Shown piece by piece: positions 43,477 through 52,292 of a DNA stretch of 64,000 bases. Origin of the DNA: Enterococcus pseudoavium NBRC 100491 (GTDB lineage Bacteria; Bacillota; Bacilli; Lactobacillales; Enterococcaceae); NCBI RefSeq assembly GCF_001544295.1, contig NZ_BCQF01000004.1, positions 81,435 to 145,434 on the forward strand, written 5' to 3'. Position numbers and translations under genes: made by a program. The stretch's first letter is position 1. Each line of letters opens with the position of its first letter. The notes beneath the pieces were generated by a model that was not told the origin of the DNA, made no database searches, and saw only the letters and a program-made list of their open reading frames with translations.

Positions 43477-46230
43477 TTAATTCTCGTTACTTTTGTCAGA
43501 ATTTAAAAATTGATCCGTCTCCAGTAAAATTTCTTGCAATGGTAATTGCTTGATCGGCAACTCTTTAGGTAAAGCTTTTTGTAATTTTTCTCCATAACTG
43601 GCTGTAATGAACCGCTGATCCAGCAAAAGCATCACACCTTTATCCTTTTCCGAACGGATCAAGCGTCCAAAGGCCTGCCGTAAACGTAGGGCGGCGTGAG
43701 GAACCGCTTCTTGGAAGAAGGGATTGATTCCTTCGGCTGCTAAAAAGTCGTTACGCGCCTTGACTTGTAATCGCTGCGGATTTTCAAAAGGTAAGCGAGT
43801 AACAATCAAGATCTGCAAAACTTCTCCCGGCAAATCAACGCCTTCCCAAAAACTATCGGCTCCGAATAGCAGCGCATCCGTTGACAGCATAAAACGCTTC
43901 AGCAGTTTTTCCCGACTGCCACCGATTCCTTGAGCTAGAACTTCTCTTCCTTCATTTAATAACGGACTGCGTACTCGTTGATAGACGCGATTCAAAATAT
44001 CATGGGAAGTAAATAAAACTAAAATGGGCCGCTGCTGTTGCTGGGCCATTTTACGAATCACTCCAGCCAAATAATTCGCATAATGATCAGGAGAAGTCGC
44101 TTGGATACTAATGGCGTCCGTTGGTAAATATAGACGCGCTTGTTCCGCGTAATCATAGGGACTGCTGATAATTTTTAAGGCTGCTTCTGGAATTCCCCAA
44201 CGTTTCGCAAAGTAATGCCGATCACTGCCGACTTTTAAGGTGCCTCCCAAATACAAAATTTGACGATATCGTCCATACCACTTTGTTTGATTGATTAACG
44301 ACGCCTCCAAGTCTTGCACTTGGAAGGTTTTGCGTTTGACATTGAACCAATGAACATAACGTGCCTGCCACTTTTCAGTAAAGGTTTCAAAGGCATTCTG
44401 TTGCTGCACCAAGTTGACTAATAACGCTTGAAGATCATTCCACTGAGCCTGTTCTTTAATAGAAAAGGTCTCTTTATACGTCGTAAAGTAGGTTTCCAGT
44501 TGCTCGCCTAAAGTCAAAGCATCCTGATATAAACGACCGATTCGCTGCAGAACCTGTTCTCCAGCTAAAGATAATTGGTCAATCATTTCCTTAGTGATTA
44601 AAGCTTCTTCTTCCGCTGGGTATTCCTCTTTGAAAATCTGATAAAAATCAGTCAGATCCTCGTTTAATTCTTGTAAAACATCTTGTAAAATCTCCAACGT
44701 GTGCTGCGTCTGTTGATCTCTTTCAACGAGCCGCCGCCAAATCGCAAACATTTGATCCTCCATCAACCGATTAAACTGACGTTGAATCGCCAAAAGATTG
44801 AGCTGCTGCAGACTGACTTTTTCCAAAACACGATTTAAATGGTGTGCTTCGTCAATAATCAAATAGGGACTCTTCGGCAGTTGAGGTTGCTTTCTTTGAT
44901 CTTCTTGCGCCAGATAGGCGTGATTCGTAATGATTAAATTACTTTGCGCCATTTTTTCTTGACGATGGCGGATAAAATCCGCTTCATAAAAAGGACTATG
45001 AGGATTCAAGGTCTGAGTCCCTAAGTGCGCGACTTCTTGCCAGAATGGATGTTTCAAGCTGGTCATATTCAACTCATCAAAATCGCCAGTTTCTGTTTGA
45101 GTCAACCAAACAAGGACCGCCATTTGATAGAAGCTGTATTGTTTTTGCTCGGTTCCTTTTTCAAAGCTCTGATAAAAACGGTCCAGATCAATATAATGGC
45201 GGCTACTCTTCATGACGACTGCCTGTAAAGGCTGATCCAATAAACGGTTGATCAACGGTAGATCATGCGTCAGGATCTGTTCTTGCAAAAGCAAAGAGAC
45301 GGTACTAACCACCAACGGTTTTTCTGGTGTCGCTAAAAAGCTCATCGGTAGTAAATATCCTAAGGTCTTGCCAATTCCCGTAGCAGCTTCCACTAAGACA
45401 TTCTTATCATCCTTCTTATTGAAAAAATCAAAAACCAAGTTCATCAAACGGGCTTGCTCTTTGCGAAAACTTAATTCATCTTGATAAATTTTTTCCTTAG
45501 CTTTGCGAGAACGAGGATACGCCTTAGTTCCGAAATAACTTTCTGTAAAAAGCGGTACCCGTTTTTTACGTAGTGCCAAGCCGTGAATAATCGCTAAATC
45601 ATCTGATAAGGGCTGGGGATTGGCTTGCATTTCCGTTAAACAAGTTACTAAGAAATCCTTGGTTTGAAACGCCATTTGATCAGCGGTCGCAATGATTTTT
45701 TCCAGAGTGATGATTGGCAATTTTTTTATTTGAGTAGCTAAATGCAACAACAACTGGGCCGTTACATCAGCATCGCTATCAGCTTGATGAGGATTTTCAT
45801 GAACTAAATTCAATTCTTCAGCCAAATCTTTTAGCCGGAAACTCAATGACGTCGGCATGAATACTTGAGCCAATTCGACGGTATCGATTCCCGGAATTGT
45901 TAAGGGTGGCATTCCACAACGTTCCAATTCATTGCTTAAAAAGTGATAGTCAAAATGAATATTATGAGCCACAAAAATAGTATCTGCCAATAAATTGGTA
46001 ATCGTCTGGGCCACATCTTCAAAATAAGGGGCTTTTTTCGTCCGCTGATTGGTAATTCCAGTCAGCGTCTGAATTTGCGCAGGAATCGGTTGATCCGGAT
46101 TAATATCTGTCGAAAAATGGGTCACGATTTTTCCATCTTCAATCAGTACACAACCAAATTGAATAATGCGATCCGTTTGTGGATCCGTTCCGGTTGTTTC
46201 AATATCAACGACTGCGTAATTTTTTTTCAC
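43477..46230 (-). CDS. dinG: DinG-family helicase with N-terminal 3'-5' exonuclease
   Basis: 917 aa. The N-terminal DEDDh exonuclease has VVDIETTG near 7-14, AHNIHFDYHFL and HQADSDADVTAQ. The XPD-like helicase follows: Walker A AATGIGKT, DEAH box LIIDEAHH, and late motifs (LFGADSFWEGVDLPG, RQAFGRLIRS). The Fe-S cysteines of gamma-proteobacterial DinG/XPD are not seen, as in other Firmicutes. GTG 46230 follows GGTGGGGTG. Heads dinG-ypmB-aspB-asnS. Confidence 0.93.
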   Translation of the reverse strand: MKKNYAVVDIETTGTDPQTDRIIQFGCVLIEDGKIVTHFSTDINPDQPIPAQIQTLTGITNQRTKKAPYFEDVAQTITNLLADTIFVAHNIHFDYHFLSNELERCGMPPLTIPGIDTVELAQVFMPTSLSFRLKDLAEELNLVHENPHQADSDADVTAQLLLHLATQIKKLPIITLEKIIATADQMAFQTKDFLVTCLTEMQANPQPLSDDLAIIHGLALRKKRVPLFTESYFGTKAYPRSRKAKEKIYQDELSFRKEQARLMNLVFDFFNKKDDKNVLVEAATGIGKTLGYLLPMSFLATPEKPLVVSTVSLLLQEQILTHDLPLINRLLDQPLQAVVMKSSRHYIDLDRFYQSFEKGTEQKQYSFYQMAVLVWLTQTETGDFDELNMTSLKHPFWQEVAHLGTQTLNPHSPFYEADFIRHRQEKMAQSNLIITNHAYLAQEDQRKQPQLPKSPYLIIDEAHHLNRVLEKVSLQQLNLLAIQRQFNRLMEDQMFAIWRRLVERDQQTQHTLEILQDVLQELNEDLTDFYQIFKEEYPAEEEALITKEMIDQLSLAGEQVLQRIGRLYQDALTLGEQLETYFTTYKETFSIKEQAQWNDLQALLVNLVQQQNAFETFTEKWQARYVHWFNVKRKTFQVQDLEASLINQTKWYGRYRQILYLGGTLKVGSDRHYFAKRWGIPEAALKIISSPYDYAEQARLYLPTDAISIQATSPDHYANYLAGVIRKMAQQQQRPILVLFTSHDILNRVYQRVRSPLLNEGREVLAQGIGGSREKLLKRFMLSTDALLFGADSFWEGVDLPGEVLQILIVTRLPFENPQRLQVKARNDFLAAEGINPFFQEAVPHAALRLRQAFGRLIRSEKDKGVMLLLDQRFITASYGEKLQKALPKELPIKQLPLQEILLETDQFLNSDKSNEN

Positions 46231-46383
46231 GTTCACCCCACCTTCCATAACTAGTTAATTTATTTTACTAAATATTTTTAATTATCGCGTAAAGAAAACC
46301 ATCCGTCTACCCCACGCATTATATCTGAATCATACCACTTTCTACAAGCAAGTTCTTCAGTTAAAACGATTCCAATTTTAAAA

Positions 46384-46414
46384 ATAAAAAAAGCCAGATG
46401 CTTGCGCATCCGGC
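46384..46414 (-). terminator. Terminator of the cold-shock gene
   Basis: GCCGGATGC pairs with GCATCTGGC around GCAA-type loop, followed by T7 on the minus strand. Confidence 0.88.
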
Positions 46415-46431
46415 ATAAAAGTCTACTATAA

Positions 46432-46632
46432 TTAAGCTTTGTTAACGTTTGTAGCTTGAGGTCCACGTTGGCCATCTTCAACATCGAAAGTCACTGCTTG
46501 ACCTTCTTCTAAAGTTTTGAAGCCGTCGCCTTGGATTGCTGAGAAATGTACGAATACATCGTTTCCGTTTTCTGCAGTGATAAATCCGTAGCCTTTTTCT
46601 GAGTTAAACCATTTTACTGTACCTTGTTCCAT
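46432..46632 (-). CDS. Cold-shock protein (CspA family)
   Basis: 66 aa single cold-shock domain binding single-stranded RNA/DNA. RNP1 KGYGFIT and RNP2 VFVHFSAI are complete. ATG 46632 is 9 nt after AGGAGG; an earlier ATG abuts that site. The leader is about 110 nt long, as usual for cold-inducible csp mRNAs, and an inverted repeat covers the upstream promoter region. Confidence 0.95.
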   Translation of the reverse strand: MEQGTVKWFNSEKGYGFITAENGNDVFVHFSAIQGDGFKTLEEGQAVTFDVEDGQRGPQATNVNKA

Positions 46633-46759
46633 GTTAAACATCCTCCTAGGATAAAATTAATTTGTAATTACTTGAATGGTGAAATAGGAAAGATGTTGTC
46701 TGAAACAAACTTGCCAATATTACCGTACAAAAACTACAATTAGAAGTATAACATAGATG

Positions 46760-46784
46760 AAGCGATAACACTAGGTTATCGCTT
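46760..46784. repeat. Perfect 10-bp inverted repeat near the csp promoter
   Basis: AAGCGATAAC (46760-46769) and GTTATCGCTT (46775-46784) around ACTAG. On the minus strand a TATACT (46745-46750) lies downstream as a possible csp -10 box, so the repeat covers its -35 region. It could also be a weak terminator for the baeRF-like gene, but no T run follows. Confidence 0.55.
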
Positions 46785-46822
46785 AAAAAGTTTTTTCTTA
46801 ATACATTTGAAATATTTACGTC

Positions 46823-47926
46823 TTAATAGCGCAAGATCGCCAATAAACTTTTTTCATCCGGAGCCACTTTTTGATCTAGCACAAAGACCTGACCGCCATT
46901 CTTGATAACATTGTCGGCAAGCTCATTCAAAACTTGGCGCCGATCATACTCGACATCTGGATCTTCACCAAATCCATCAATCAGATTCGATGTTGCAATG
47001 AACAAGTGCGAAACTTTGCCTTCCTTAGCTGCTGGCACAATATCAACCAATTGATCAACAAACTTGCGATCGATTAATTTTTGGTAGCTTTGGGTTTCGA
47101 TTGCCGCTAATTGATCAGAAAGCTTTTGCATTTCTTGCTTGATGTCGTTGATCGTTGCTTGAGCAGGCGAACCGTTAATTGCCGCCTTATCTGAATAGTA
47201 AGGATTTTTAGCAATTTTCTTAAACTGCGTTTGATTTTCCGGCAAAGCGAAAAGATACAACGGAAATTGCTCTGGATTATCCAGTTCTTTCAAGAAATTA
47301 TCGACCGCTTGATAATAATTTACCCAGTCGATTTCAACTTCTTCGTCTTTTGTGTTAATCCCGTGGAAACTACCGACTTCACCGCCGCGAGCCGAGACAT
47401 TTAAATTTCCGCCAGTTAATTCATCACCAAGAGCCGTTACAATATCCTTTGGTGCTCCTTCTGGTAATTCAACTGCTTTAACTTCTTTATTACGAACAAA
47501 GTAAAGCTTCATAGAATCGCGATTTAAAGCCATTAAATAATATGAGTAGTTAAATTGTGCATTTTTAATGATTGCCAATAAATATGGCAGATCGCTGACA
47601 TAGTATTGATCATCAACAGCGATATTTAAACGATGGATGTAGATTGCTTCTGCAGTTAAGATCACTGCGACACTCTTTGTTCCGCTACGCCAGAAATCGC
47701 CATCTGCTAATAATTGATCAATTTTTGCTTGGAATGGTTCGAAATTATGATCAGTGTACTTTTTCTCGAAACGCTTTTTCGCTTCTTTAGCAAAATTTTT
47801 AAACATGATTTGGTCTTTTTCAACATCCTGATGGGCATGATGCGTATTCAACATAAACGTGATAAATGGACCCGTTGCTTCTTCTGACGTCAATTCAGAT
47901 AGTAACTTTTTACTAATATTTGCCAT
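46823..47926 (-). CDS. baeRF-like (archaeo-eukaryotic release factor fold) protein
   Basis: 367 aa soluble protein of unknown function. The middle LYLFALPENQTQFKKIAKNP and the C-terminal VLNELADNVIKNGGQVFVLD segments follow the pattern of bacterial archaeo-eukaryotic release factor (baeRF) families, distant relatives of eRF1 and Pelota. An alternating strand/helix first domain (ITFMLNTHHAHQDVEKD) fits. No GGQ motif is present. A role in ribosome rescue or stress is only a family-level guess. GGAGGGTACATTT precedes the ATG. Monocistronic. Confidence 0.55.
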   Translation of the reverse strand: MANISKKLLSELTSEEATGPFITFMLNTHHAHQDVEKDQIMFKNFAKEAKKRFEKKYTDHNFEPFQAKIDQLLADGDFWRSGTKSVAVILTAEAIYIHRLNIAVDDQYYVSDLPYLLAIIKNAQFNYSYYLMALNRDSMKLYFVRNKEVKAVELPEGAPKDIVTALGDELTGGNLNVSARGGEVGSFHGINTKDEEVEIDWVNYYQAVDNFLKELDNPEQFPLYLFALPENQTQFKKIAKNPYYSDKAAINGSPAQATINDIKQEMQKLSDQLAAIETQSYQKLIDRKFVDQLVDIVPAAKEGKVSHLFIATSNLIDGFGEDPDVEYDRRQVLNELADNVIKNGGQVFVLDQKVAPDEKSLLAILRY

Positions 47927-48123
47927 AAATGTACCCTCCTATTTAACTATTCCACTTTCAGTGTACCATAGCTCTTAAATTCCTCGAAACAAAATGCAAC
48001 CCTTACATTTATGAAATTAAACGAAAAATTTTACGATAATTTGCATAAGTCTTTTCTAATACATTTCTTAGTGATTAACAAACCGCTATTCATGATTTCA
48101 TTGACTGAATGCTTTATTATGTA
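47927..48123. other. Intergenic DNA upstream of the small RNA candidate
   Basis: AT-rich stretch with no gene. The 5' part is the baeRF-like promoter region; near 48101 a TTGACT is a possible -35 box for the plus-strand transcript below, but no good -10 box is visible. Confidence 0.4.
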
Positions 48124-48223
48124 GGCATACCAATTATCCCGAATTGGTTTTTCATACTTACTCCTACCAAGAGTAAATAACAACCTTCATTTCCACCATA
48201 GTGACGGCTATGGTGGTTTTTTT
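48124..48223 (+). ncRNA. Candidate small structured RNA
   Basis: Three consecutive hairpins: ACCAATT/AATTGGT (48129-48148, followed by T5), TTACTC/GAGTAA (48158-48176) and the terminator CCACCATAG/CTATGGTGG (48193-48216) with T7. All genes from 29771 to 57198 are on the other strand, so no coding transcript explains a plus-strand terminator here. No ORF with a ribosome site is visible. The 5' end is approximate and the promoter is weak. Confidence 0.5.
48193..48223 (+). terminator. Terminator of the small RNA candidate
   Basis: 9-bp perfect stem CCACCATAG/CTATGGTGG, loop TGACGG, then TTTTTTT. There is no A run on the left, so it works on the plus strand only. Confidence 0.85.
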
Positions 48224-48294
48224 ACGCCTTAAGATCATTCATAAGGTAACTAACAGGTCTTGGCTGACAGTTTTATCGGCCTAGGATTTATCAC

Positions 48295-48343
48295 AAAAAG
48301 AGTCATACAAAAGTTTCAAAAATACTTTTGTATGACTCTTTTT
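48295..48343 (-). terminator. Terminator of amt-glnK
   Basis: A 20-bp stem: AAAAAGAGTCATACAAAAGT pairs with ACTTTTGTATGACTCTTTTT, adjoining the glnK stop. Confidence 0.9.
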
Positions 48344-48687
48344 TATTGAATCGCCGCTTGTCCATGTTCCCTTGTGCGAATTCGAATAACTTCCTCAATC
48401 GGATACACGAATATCTTGCCGGTTCCACATTCCTCCGACTGACACGTAGCCAAAATCAAATCGATTACTCGCTCCACATCTTCGTCTGCTAAAATAAAAC
48501 TAACCGATACTTTAGGCAGCAATGTCGTGATGATTTCTTGTCCTCTGACATGACTTTTTTGGCCTTTTTGTAAGCCGCAGCCTAATACTTGACTGACGGT
48601 CATGCCATTTATCTCAACTTCTTGATCCAATGCCGCTTTGATATCTTCTAATTTTTCTTGCCTAATGATTGCTTCTACTTTTTTCAT
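48343..48687 (-). CDS. glnK: Nitrogen regulatory P-II protein GlnK
   Basis: 114 aa P-II signal protein that binds ATP/ADP and 2-oxoglutarate and plugs the ammonium channel. It opens MKKVEAIIRQEKLEDIKAAL; the B loop is GTGKIFVYP and IRIRT is near the end. The T loop (KGQKSHVRGQEIITTLLPK) has Val and Ile where enterobacterial P-II has Tyr46 and Tyr51, so it cannot be uridylylated. ATG 48687 has AGGAGG 7-8 nt upstream; a longer in-frame form extends into amt. It lies 13 nt after amt. Confidence 0.95.
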   Translation of the reverse strand: MKKVEAIIRQEKLEDIKAALDQEVEINGMTVSQVLGCGLQKGQKSHVRGQEIITTLLPKVSVSFILADEDVERVIDLILATCQSEECGTGKIFVYPIEEVIRIRTREHGQAAIQ

Positions 48688-48700
48688 CGTTCTCGACCTC

Positions 48701-49915
48701 CTAAGAATCCATTCCCATAAATGTTGGATACGCATTTTCAGCGTGTTCGATTTGATCCAGTCCCAGCGCTTCTTCTTGTTGCGAGACGCGAATCGGCATG
48801 AAGACCTTTATCAATGAAATGATTAGATAACTGGCTACTCCAGCAAAGACAAGAGTAAAGATTACACTTTCGATTTGAGCAACGAACAAATGTGTCTCAC
48901 CATAGATCAATCCAACTTTTCCGCCGACAGCTGGATCAGCAAAAATTCCTGTTACAATTCCACCAAATATCCCACCAACACCATGACAACCAAAAGCATC
49001 TAGAGCATCATCAAAACCAAGCTTTTGTTTGATGACCGCAATAAAGTAATAACAAAACGGACTAACCAATGCACCAATCACAATACTTGACCAAATCGAA
49101 ACAAAACCTGCGCCTGGAGTGATCGCCACTAGCCCCACTACAGCACCGGTACAAGCACCGACTACCGTGGGCTTACCATTTAAAATTTTCTCAATCAGCA
49201 TCCACGAAAGCATGGCACAAGCGGCTGCAGTATTAGTCGTGATCACTGCATGAATCGCTAAACCATCAGCTGCTAAAGCAGATCCACCATTGAACCCAAA
49301 CCAGCCAAACCATAATAAACCAGTACCTAATACAACAAACGGTACATTATGCGGACGATAATCACCTAAATGATATTCCCGTCGGCGTCCTAAAACGATC
49401 GCCAAAACCAAACCAGAAATTCCTGAACTGATATGCACGACATTCCCGCCGGCAAAATCAATCGAACCGATTTTATCAAGAAAACCGCCGCCCCAAACCA
49501 TATGAGCCATTGGGAAATAGACCACAACCAACCAGATAGCTATAAAAAGAAAAATCGCAGAAAAACGCATCCGCCCAGCTACTGACCCAGTTAAAATCGC
49601 GGTTGTAATCAGTGCAAACATCATTTGAAAGAAGGCAAATAATCCTTCCGGAATTCCCTCGCCATTTACCAAAGAAACATTGTTGAAAAATACTTTATCC
49701 AGGTTTCCAACAAAATCTCCGCCACCACTAAAGGATAATGAATAGCCTACAGCTACCCAAATCAAAGAAGCCAACCCCATTGTACAAATGACCATCATCA
49801 TCGTGTTCAGAATATTTTTTCTGCGTTCCAAGCCGCCATAGAAAAATGCCAATGCGGGAGTCATGAGAAAAACCAATCCTGAACAAATCAAAATAAATGC
49901 AATATTTGCTGCCAT
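48701..49915 (-). CDS. amt: Ammonium transporter
   Basis: 404 aa Amt/Mep/Rh channel with about eleven membrane segments. Family signatures: FYGGLERRKNILNTMM near 25-40, FAGGNVVHISSG (first pore histidine) near 155, and FGCHGVGGIFGG (second pore histidine) near 300. GGAAATGGAG precedes the ATG. Co-transcribed with glnK, and a perfect GlnR-type box lies 23 nt upstream, so it should be expressed under nitrogen limitation. Confidence 0.96.
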   Translation of the reverse strand: MAANIAFILICSGLVFLMTPALAFFYGGLERRKNILNTMMMVICTMGLASLIWVAVGYSLSFSGGGDFVGNLDKVFFNNVSLVNGEGIPEGLFAFFQMMFALITTAILTGSVAGRMRFSAIFLFIAIWLVVVYFPMAHMVWGGGFLDKIGSIDFAGGNVVHISSGISGLVLAIVLGRRREYHLGDYRPHNVPFVVLGTGLLWFGWFGFNGGSALAADGLAIHAVITTNTAAACAMLSWMLIEKILNGKPTVVGACTGAVVGLVAITPGAGFVSIWSSIVIGALVSPFCYYFIAVIKQKLGFDDALDAFGCHGVGGIFGGIVTGIFADPAVGGKVGLIYGETHLFVAQIESVIFTLVFAGVASYLIISLIKVFMPIRVSQQEEALGLDQIEHAENAYPTFMGMDS

Positions 49916-49937
49916 CTAACCACTCCATTTCCTTTTA

Positions 49938-49954
49938 TGTTAAGTATTCTAACA
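49938..49954. promoter_or_regulatory. GlnR/TnrA box of amt-glnK
   Basis: TGTTAAGTATTCTAACA matches TGTNAN7TNACA in every fixed position. It lies 23 nt upstream of the amt start, over a probable -10 region, which suggests repression by GlnR. A cre-like TAACATCGTTTTCA (49950-49963) overlaps it with one mismatch. Confidence 0.85.
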
Positions 49955-50037
49955 TCGTTTTCAAATAAAAAAAGTGTTTTTACTCATTTTTTTCATTTTT
50001 TTCTAATTTAATGACTTTTTATGTCAGAAAACTTCAC

Positions 50038-50067
50038 ACAAAAAGAGCAGGAGGAATTCCTGCTCTT
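50038..50067 (-). terminator. Terminator after rsmI
   Basis: AAGAGCAGGA pairs with TCCTGCTCTT beginning at the rsmI stop codon; TTTGTG follows on the minus strand. Confidence 0.8.
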
Positions 50068-50923
50068 ACAATTCATGATATTCTTTATAAACATCCTGCT
50101 TTTTCAAACCGTGTCGTTTGGCAACGCTTTTGATGGCTTCTTTTGAAGTTTGTCCAGTATGAATTAATTCTTCCACTTGTTCTTTTAGCGACCCTTCAAA
50201 AATTTCCGCTTCCTCAGCTACTTCTGTTGCTCCCGAGACCAGCAAACAACACTCTCCTTTTAACGGATGATCCGCTAAATAATCCAACAGTTCTTCCGCC
50301 GTTCCACGTAAATATTCTTCATAAAGCTTCGTTAGCTCACGACAGACCACTACATCACGATTGCCTAAGACCTCCGCAATATTTTTCAGCGTCTCTTTGA
50401 CCCGATGCGGCGATTCGTAAAAAATCAATGTTGCTGTTTGATTTTTTAACTCGCTCAATTCTTTCTTCTGGCTACTTTTTTTACGTTGTAAGAAACCATA
50501 AAAATAAAACGGTTGTGGGACCAATCCTGAAGCAATCAGCGCGGTCATGCCAGCGGTCGCTCCTGGCAAAGCCACCACGGGAATATCTGCTTCGATGCAG
50601 GCGACAACAAGTTCATGTCCTGGATCACTGATAGAGGGCATCCCCGCATCACTGACTTGCGCAATCGAACGGCCGCTTGCAAGAAAGGCCAGTAGCTCTG
50701 GAATGCGCTCATTGTAATTATGTTCATGCAAACTTTTCTGTGGAACTTTTACCTCAAAATGATTCAACAATTTTTGGGTATTCCGCGTGTCTTCACTAGC
50801 GATCAGATCGACCGTTTGCAGCGTTTTAACCGCGCGAAACGTCATATCTTCCAGGTTTCCGATCGGGGTGGGCACTAAGTATAAGGTTCCCACTTCTTGT
50901 GAGAAACTTTTTTGAATTTTCAC
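50066..50923 (-). CDS. rsmI: 16S rRNA 2'-O-ribose methyltransferase RsmI
   Basis: 285 aa SAM enzyme methylating C1402 of 16S rRNA. Family motifs: LYLVPTPIGNLEDMTFRA near 14-31, EDTRNTQKLLNHF, VSDAGMPSISDPG, LPGATAGMTAL and FYESPHRV. The length is normal. Last gene of the tmk-yaaQ-holB-yaaT-yabA-rsmI run, with a 183-nt gap and a terminator in front, so it may have its own promoter. Confidence 0.96.
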   Translation of the reverse strand: MKIQKSFSQEVGTLYLVPTPIGNLEDMTFRAVKTLQTVDLIASEDTRNTQKLLNHFEVKVPQKSLHEHNYNERIPELLAFLASGRSIAQVSDAGMPSISDPGHELVVACIEADIPVVALPGATAGMTALIASGLVPQPFYFYGFLQRKKSSQKKELSELKNQTATLIFYESPHRVKETLKNIAEVLGNRDVVVCRELTKLYEEYLRGTAEELLDYLADHPLKGECCLLVSGATEVAEEAEIFEGSLKEQVEELIHTGQTSKEAIKSVAKRHGLKKQDVYKEYHEL

Positions 50924-51014
50924 AGCCGTTCTCCTAACTTTTTGATAATTTTCCTTACAGTCAGATAAGACTATTCTGAAATCAGGATTTTTCTAACAAC
51001 ATTTATTCATTCGC

Positions 51015-51058
51015 AAAAAAGCGGGTGCGACATCACTGCTTGTCATACCCGCTTTTTC
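51015..51058 (-). terminator. Terminator after yabA
   Basis: AGCGGGT-TGACA pairs with TGTCG-ACCCGCT, followed by TTTTTT on the minus strand, in the yabA-rsmI gap. Confidence 0.8.
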
Positions 51059-51106
51059 TGACTAAACAAGGTGCCGAAAAGCTCATCTTCTACGACTGCC
51101 CTTGCT

Positions 51107-51457
51107 TTATTTTTGTTTATTTTCTCGATAAATGACATCTAAGCAAAATGCACAAGGCTCATCTTGTTCACGTCTTGAGCCGTAGAGCAGATTACAGACA
51201 TGGAAGCCATCTTCATAGATTTTTTCCAAATTTAAGCGTGATTCAGATAATTCCTGCCGCTCATCTAAAATTGGTGATTTCTTTTCATCGATTTCACGAA
51301 TTCGTTCGCGCAAACGCTCATTTTCCATCTCTAACGTAGCATTTTTTTCGATCAACTCAAGTAAATTCTCTTTCATGGAAACTAAATCATCAAGGTTTTT
51401 TTGTAATTCTTGCTCTAATTGATTCAAGCCATCATACAATGAACGTCGATCGATCAT
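51107..51457 (-). CDS. yabA: Replication initiation control protein YabA
   Basis: 116 aa. An N-terminal coiled coil (LNQLEQELQKNLDDLVSMKE) forms the oligomer, and a C-terminal zinc-binding part has CNLLYGSRREQDEPCAFC. YabA ties DnaA to the DnaN clamp and restrains replication initiation. The start overlaps the yaaT stop by four bases. Long histidine-containing spacing between cysteines is normal for the family. Confidence 0.95.
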   Translation of the reverse strand: MIDRRSLYDGLNQLEQELQKNLDDLVSMKENLLELIEKNATLEMENERLRERIREIDEKKSPILDERQELSESRLNLEKIYEDGFHVCNLLYGSRREQDEPCAFCLDVIYRENKQK

Positions 51458-52266
51458 GATAATTCACCCGCTTCAACAAGTTCTTCAAAATCAAAATCCA
51501 CTGCGGCATCCTGACCAAATAAACGAACTTTGACTACTTTACTCAGCAAATTCAATCCGACCACTTTTCCGCGACCTTCTGGAGTATTGATTTCCTTACC
51601 ATAATCAGGCATCGCCTTTTTGGCTGCTTCATATTCGCTATTTTCGTATTTCAAACAGCACATCAAGCGACCACATAACCCTGAAATTTTAGTTGGATTT
51701 AGCGATAATCCTTGATCTTTCGCCATTTTGATCGAAACTGGGATAAAATCACCTAAAAACGTCGAACAGCAAAGCGGTCGACCACAAGGACCGATTCCAC
51801 CTAAGATTTTAGCTTCATCACGAACGCCAATTTGACGCAGTTCGATCCTTGTTCGAAAAACACTCGCCAAATCTTTCACTAATTCGCGAAAATCAATTCG
51901 GCCATCCGCCGTGAAATGAAAAATCATTTTACTGCGGTCAAAAGTATACTCTACCTGGATCAATTTCATTTCTAAGCCGTGCTGGCGAATCTTTTCCTTC
52001 GCCGTTTTAAAGGCTGCCGCGGCATCTGCTTCATTTTGCGCAACTTTTTTCAGCTCTTTATCAGAGGCTTTATGTAAAATCGTTTTTAAATCATCCGACA
52101 AATCTTTTTTCTCAATGTCGATTTTTGGAATTGCCACTGTCGCAATCTGGTGCGCCTGTTGTGACTCAACCAAGACTTTATCATTATAAAAATATTCGTT
52201 TTTCCCTGGTGCATAGTAATAAATATGCCCAGCATCTCGAAAACGAACACCCACAACTTCAACCAT
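51454..52266 (-). CDS. yaaT: PSP1-domain protein YaaT (RicT)
   Basis: 270 aa. PSP1 domain with GGIGPCGRPLCCSTFLGDF near 160-178 and ISGLCGRLMCCLKYE near 200-214, the cysteine clusters that in B. subtilis RicT hold an Fe-S cluster with RicA/RicF and help Y-complex mRNA processing. It opens MVEVVGVRFRDAGHIYYY. Located between holB and yabA as usual. Confidence 0.94.
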   Translation of the reverse strand: MVEVVGVRFRDAGHIYYYAPGKNEYFYNDKVLVESQQAHQIATVAIPKIDIEKKDLSDDLKTILHKASDKELKKVAQNEADAAAAFKTAKEKIRQHGLEMKLIQVEYTFDRSKMIFHFTADGRIDFRELVKDLASVFRTRIELRQIGVRDEAKILGGIGPCGRPLCCSTFLGDFIPVSIKMAKDQGLSLNPTKISGLCGRLMCCLKYENSEYEAAKKAMPDYGKEINTPEGRGKVVGLNLLSKVVKVRLFGQDAAVDFDFEELVEAGELS

Positions 52267-52292
52267 GGTTCTCCCTACTCTCTTAAATAACG

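Noticed and set aside
46278..46484. Minus-strand frame of 68 codons after the cold-shock gene
   Set aside because: It overlaps the csp gene and runs through its terminator; no ribosome site or family resemblance.
48124..48345. Fst/par-type type I toxin-antitoxin locus
   Set aside because: The RNA and its terminator brought this to mind, but no Fst-like peptide frame with a ribosome site exists on either strand and the terminator works in one direction only.
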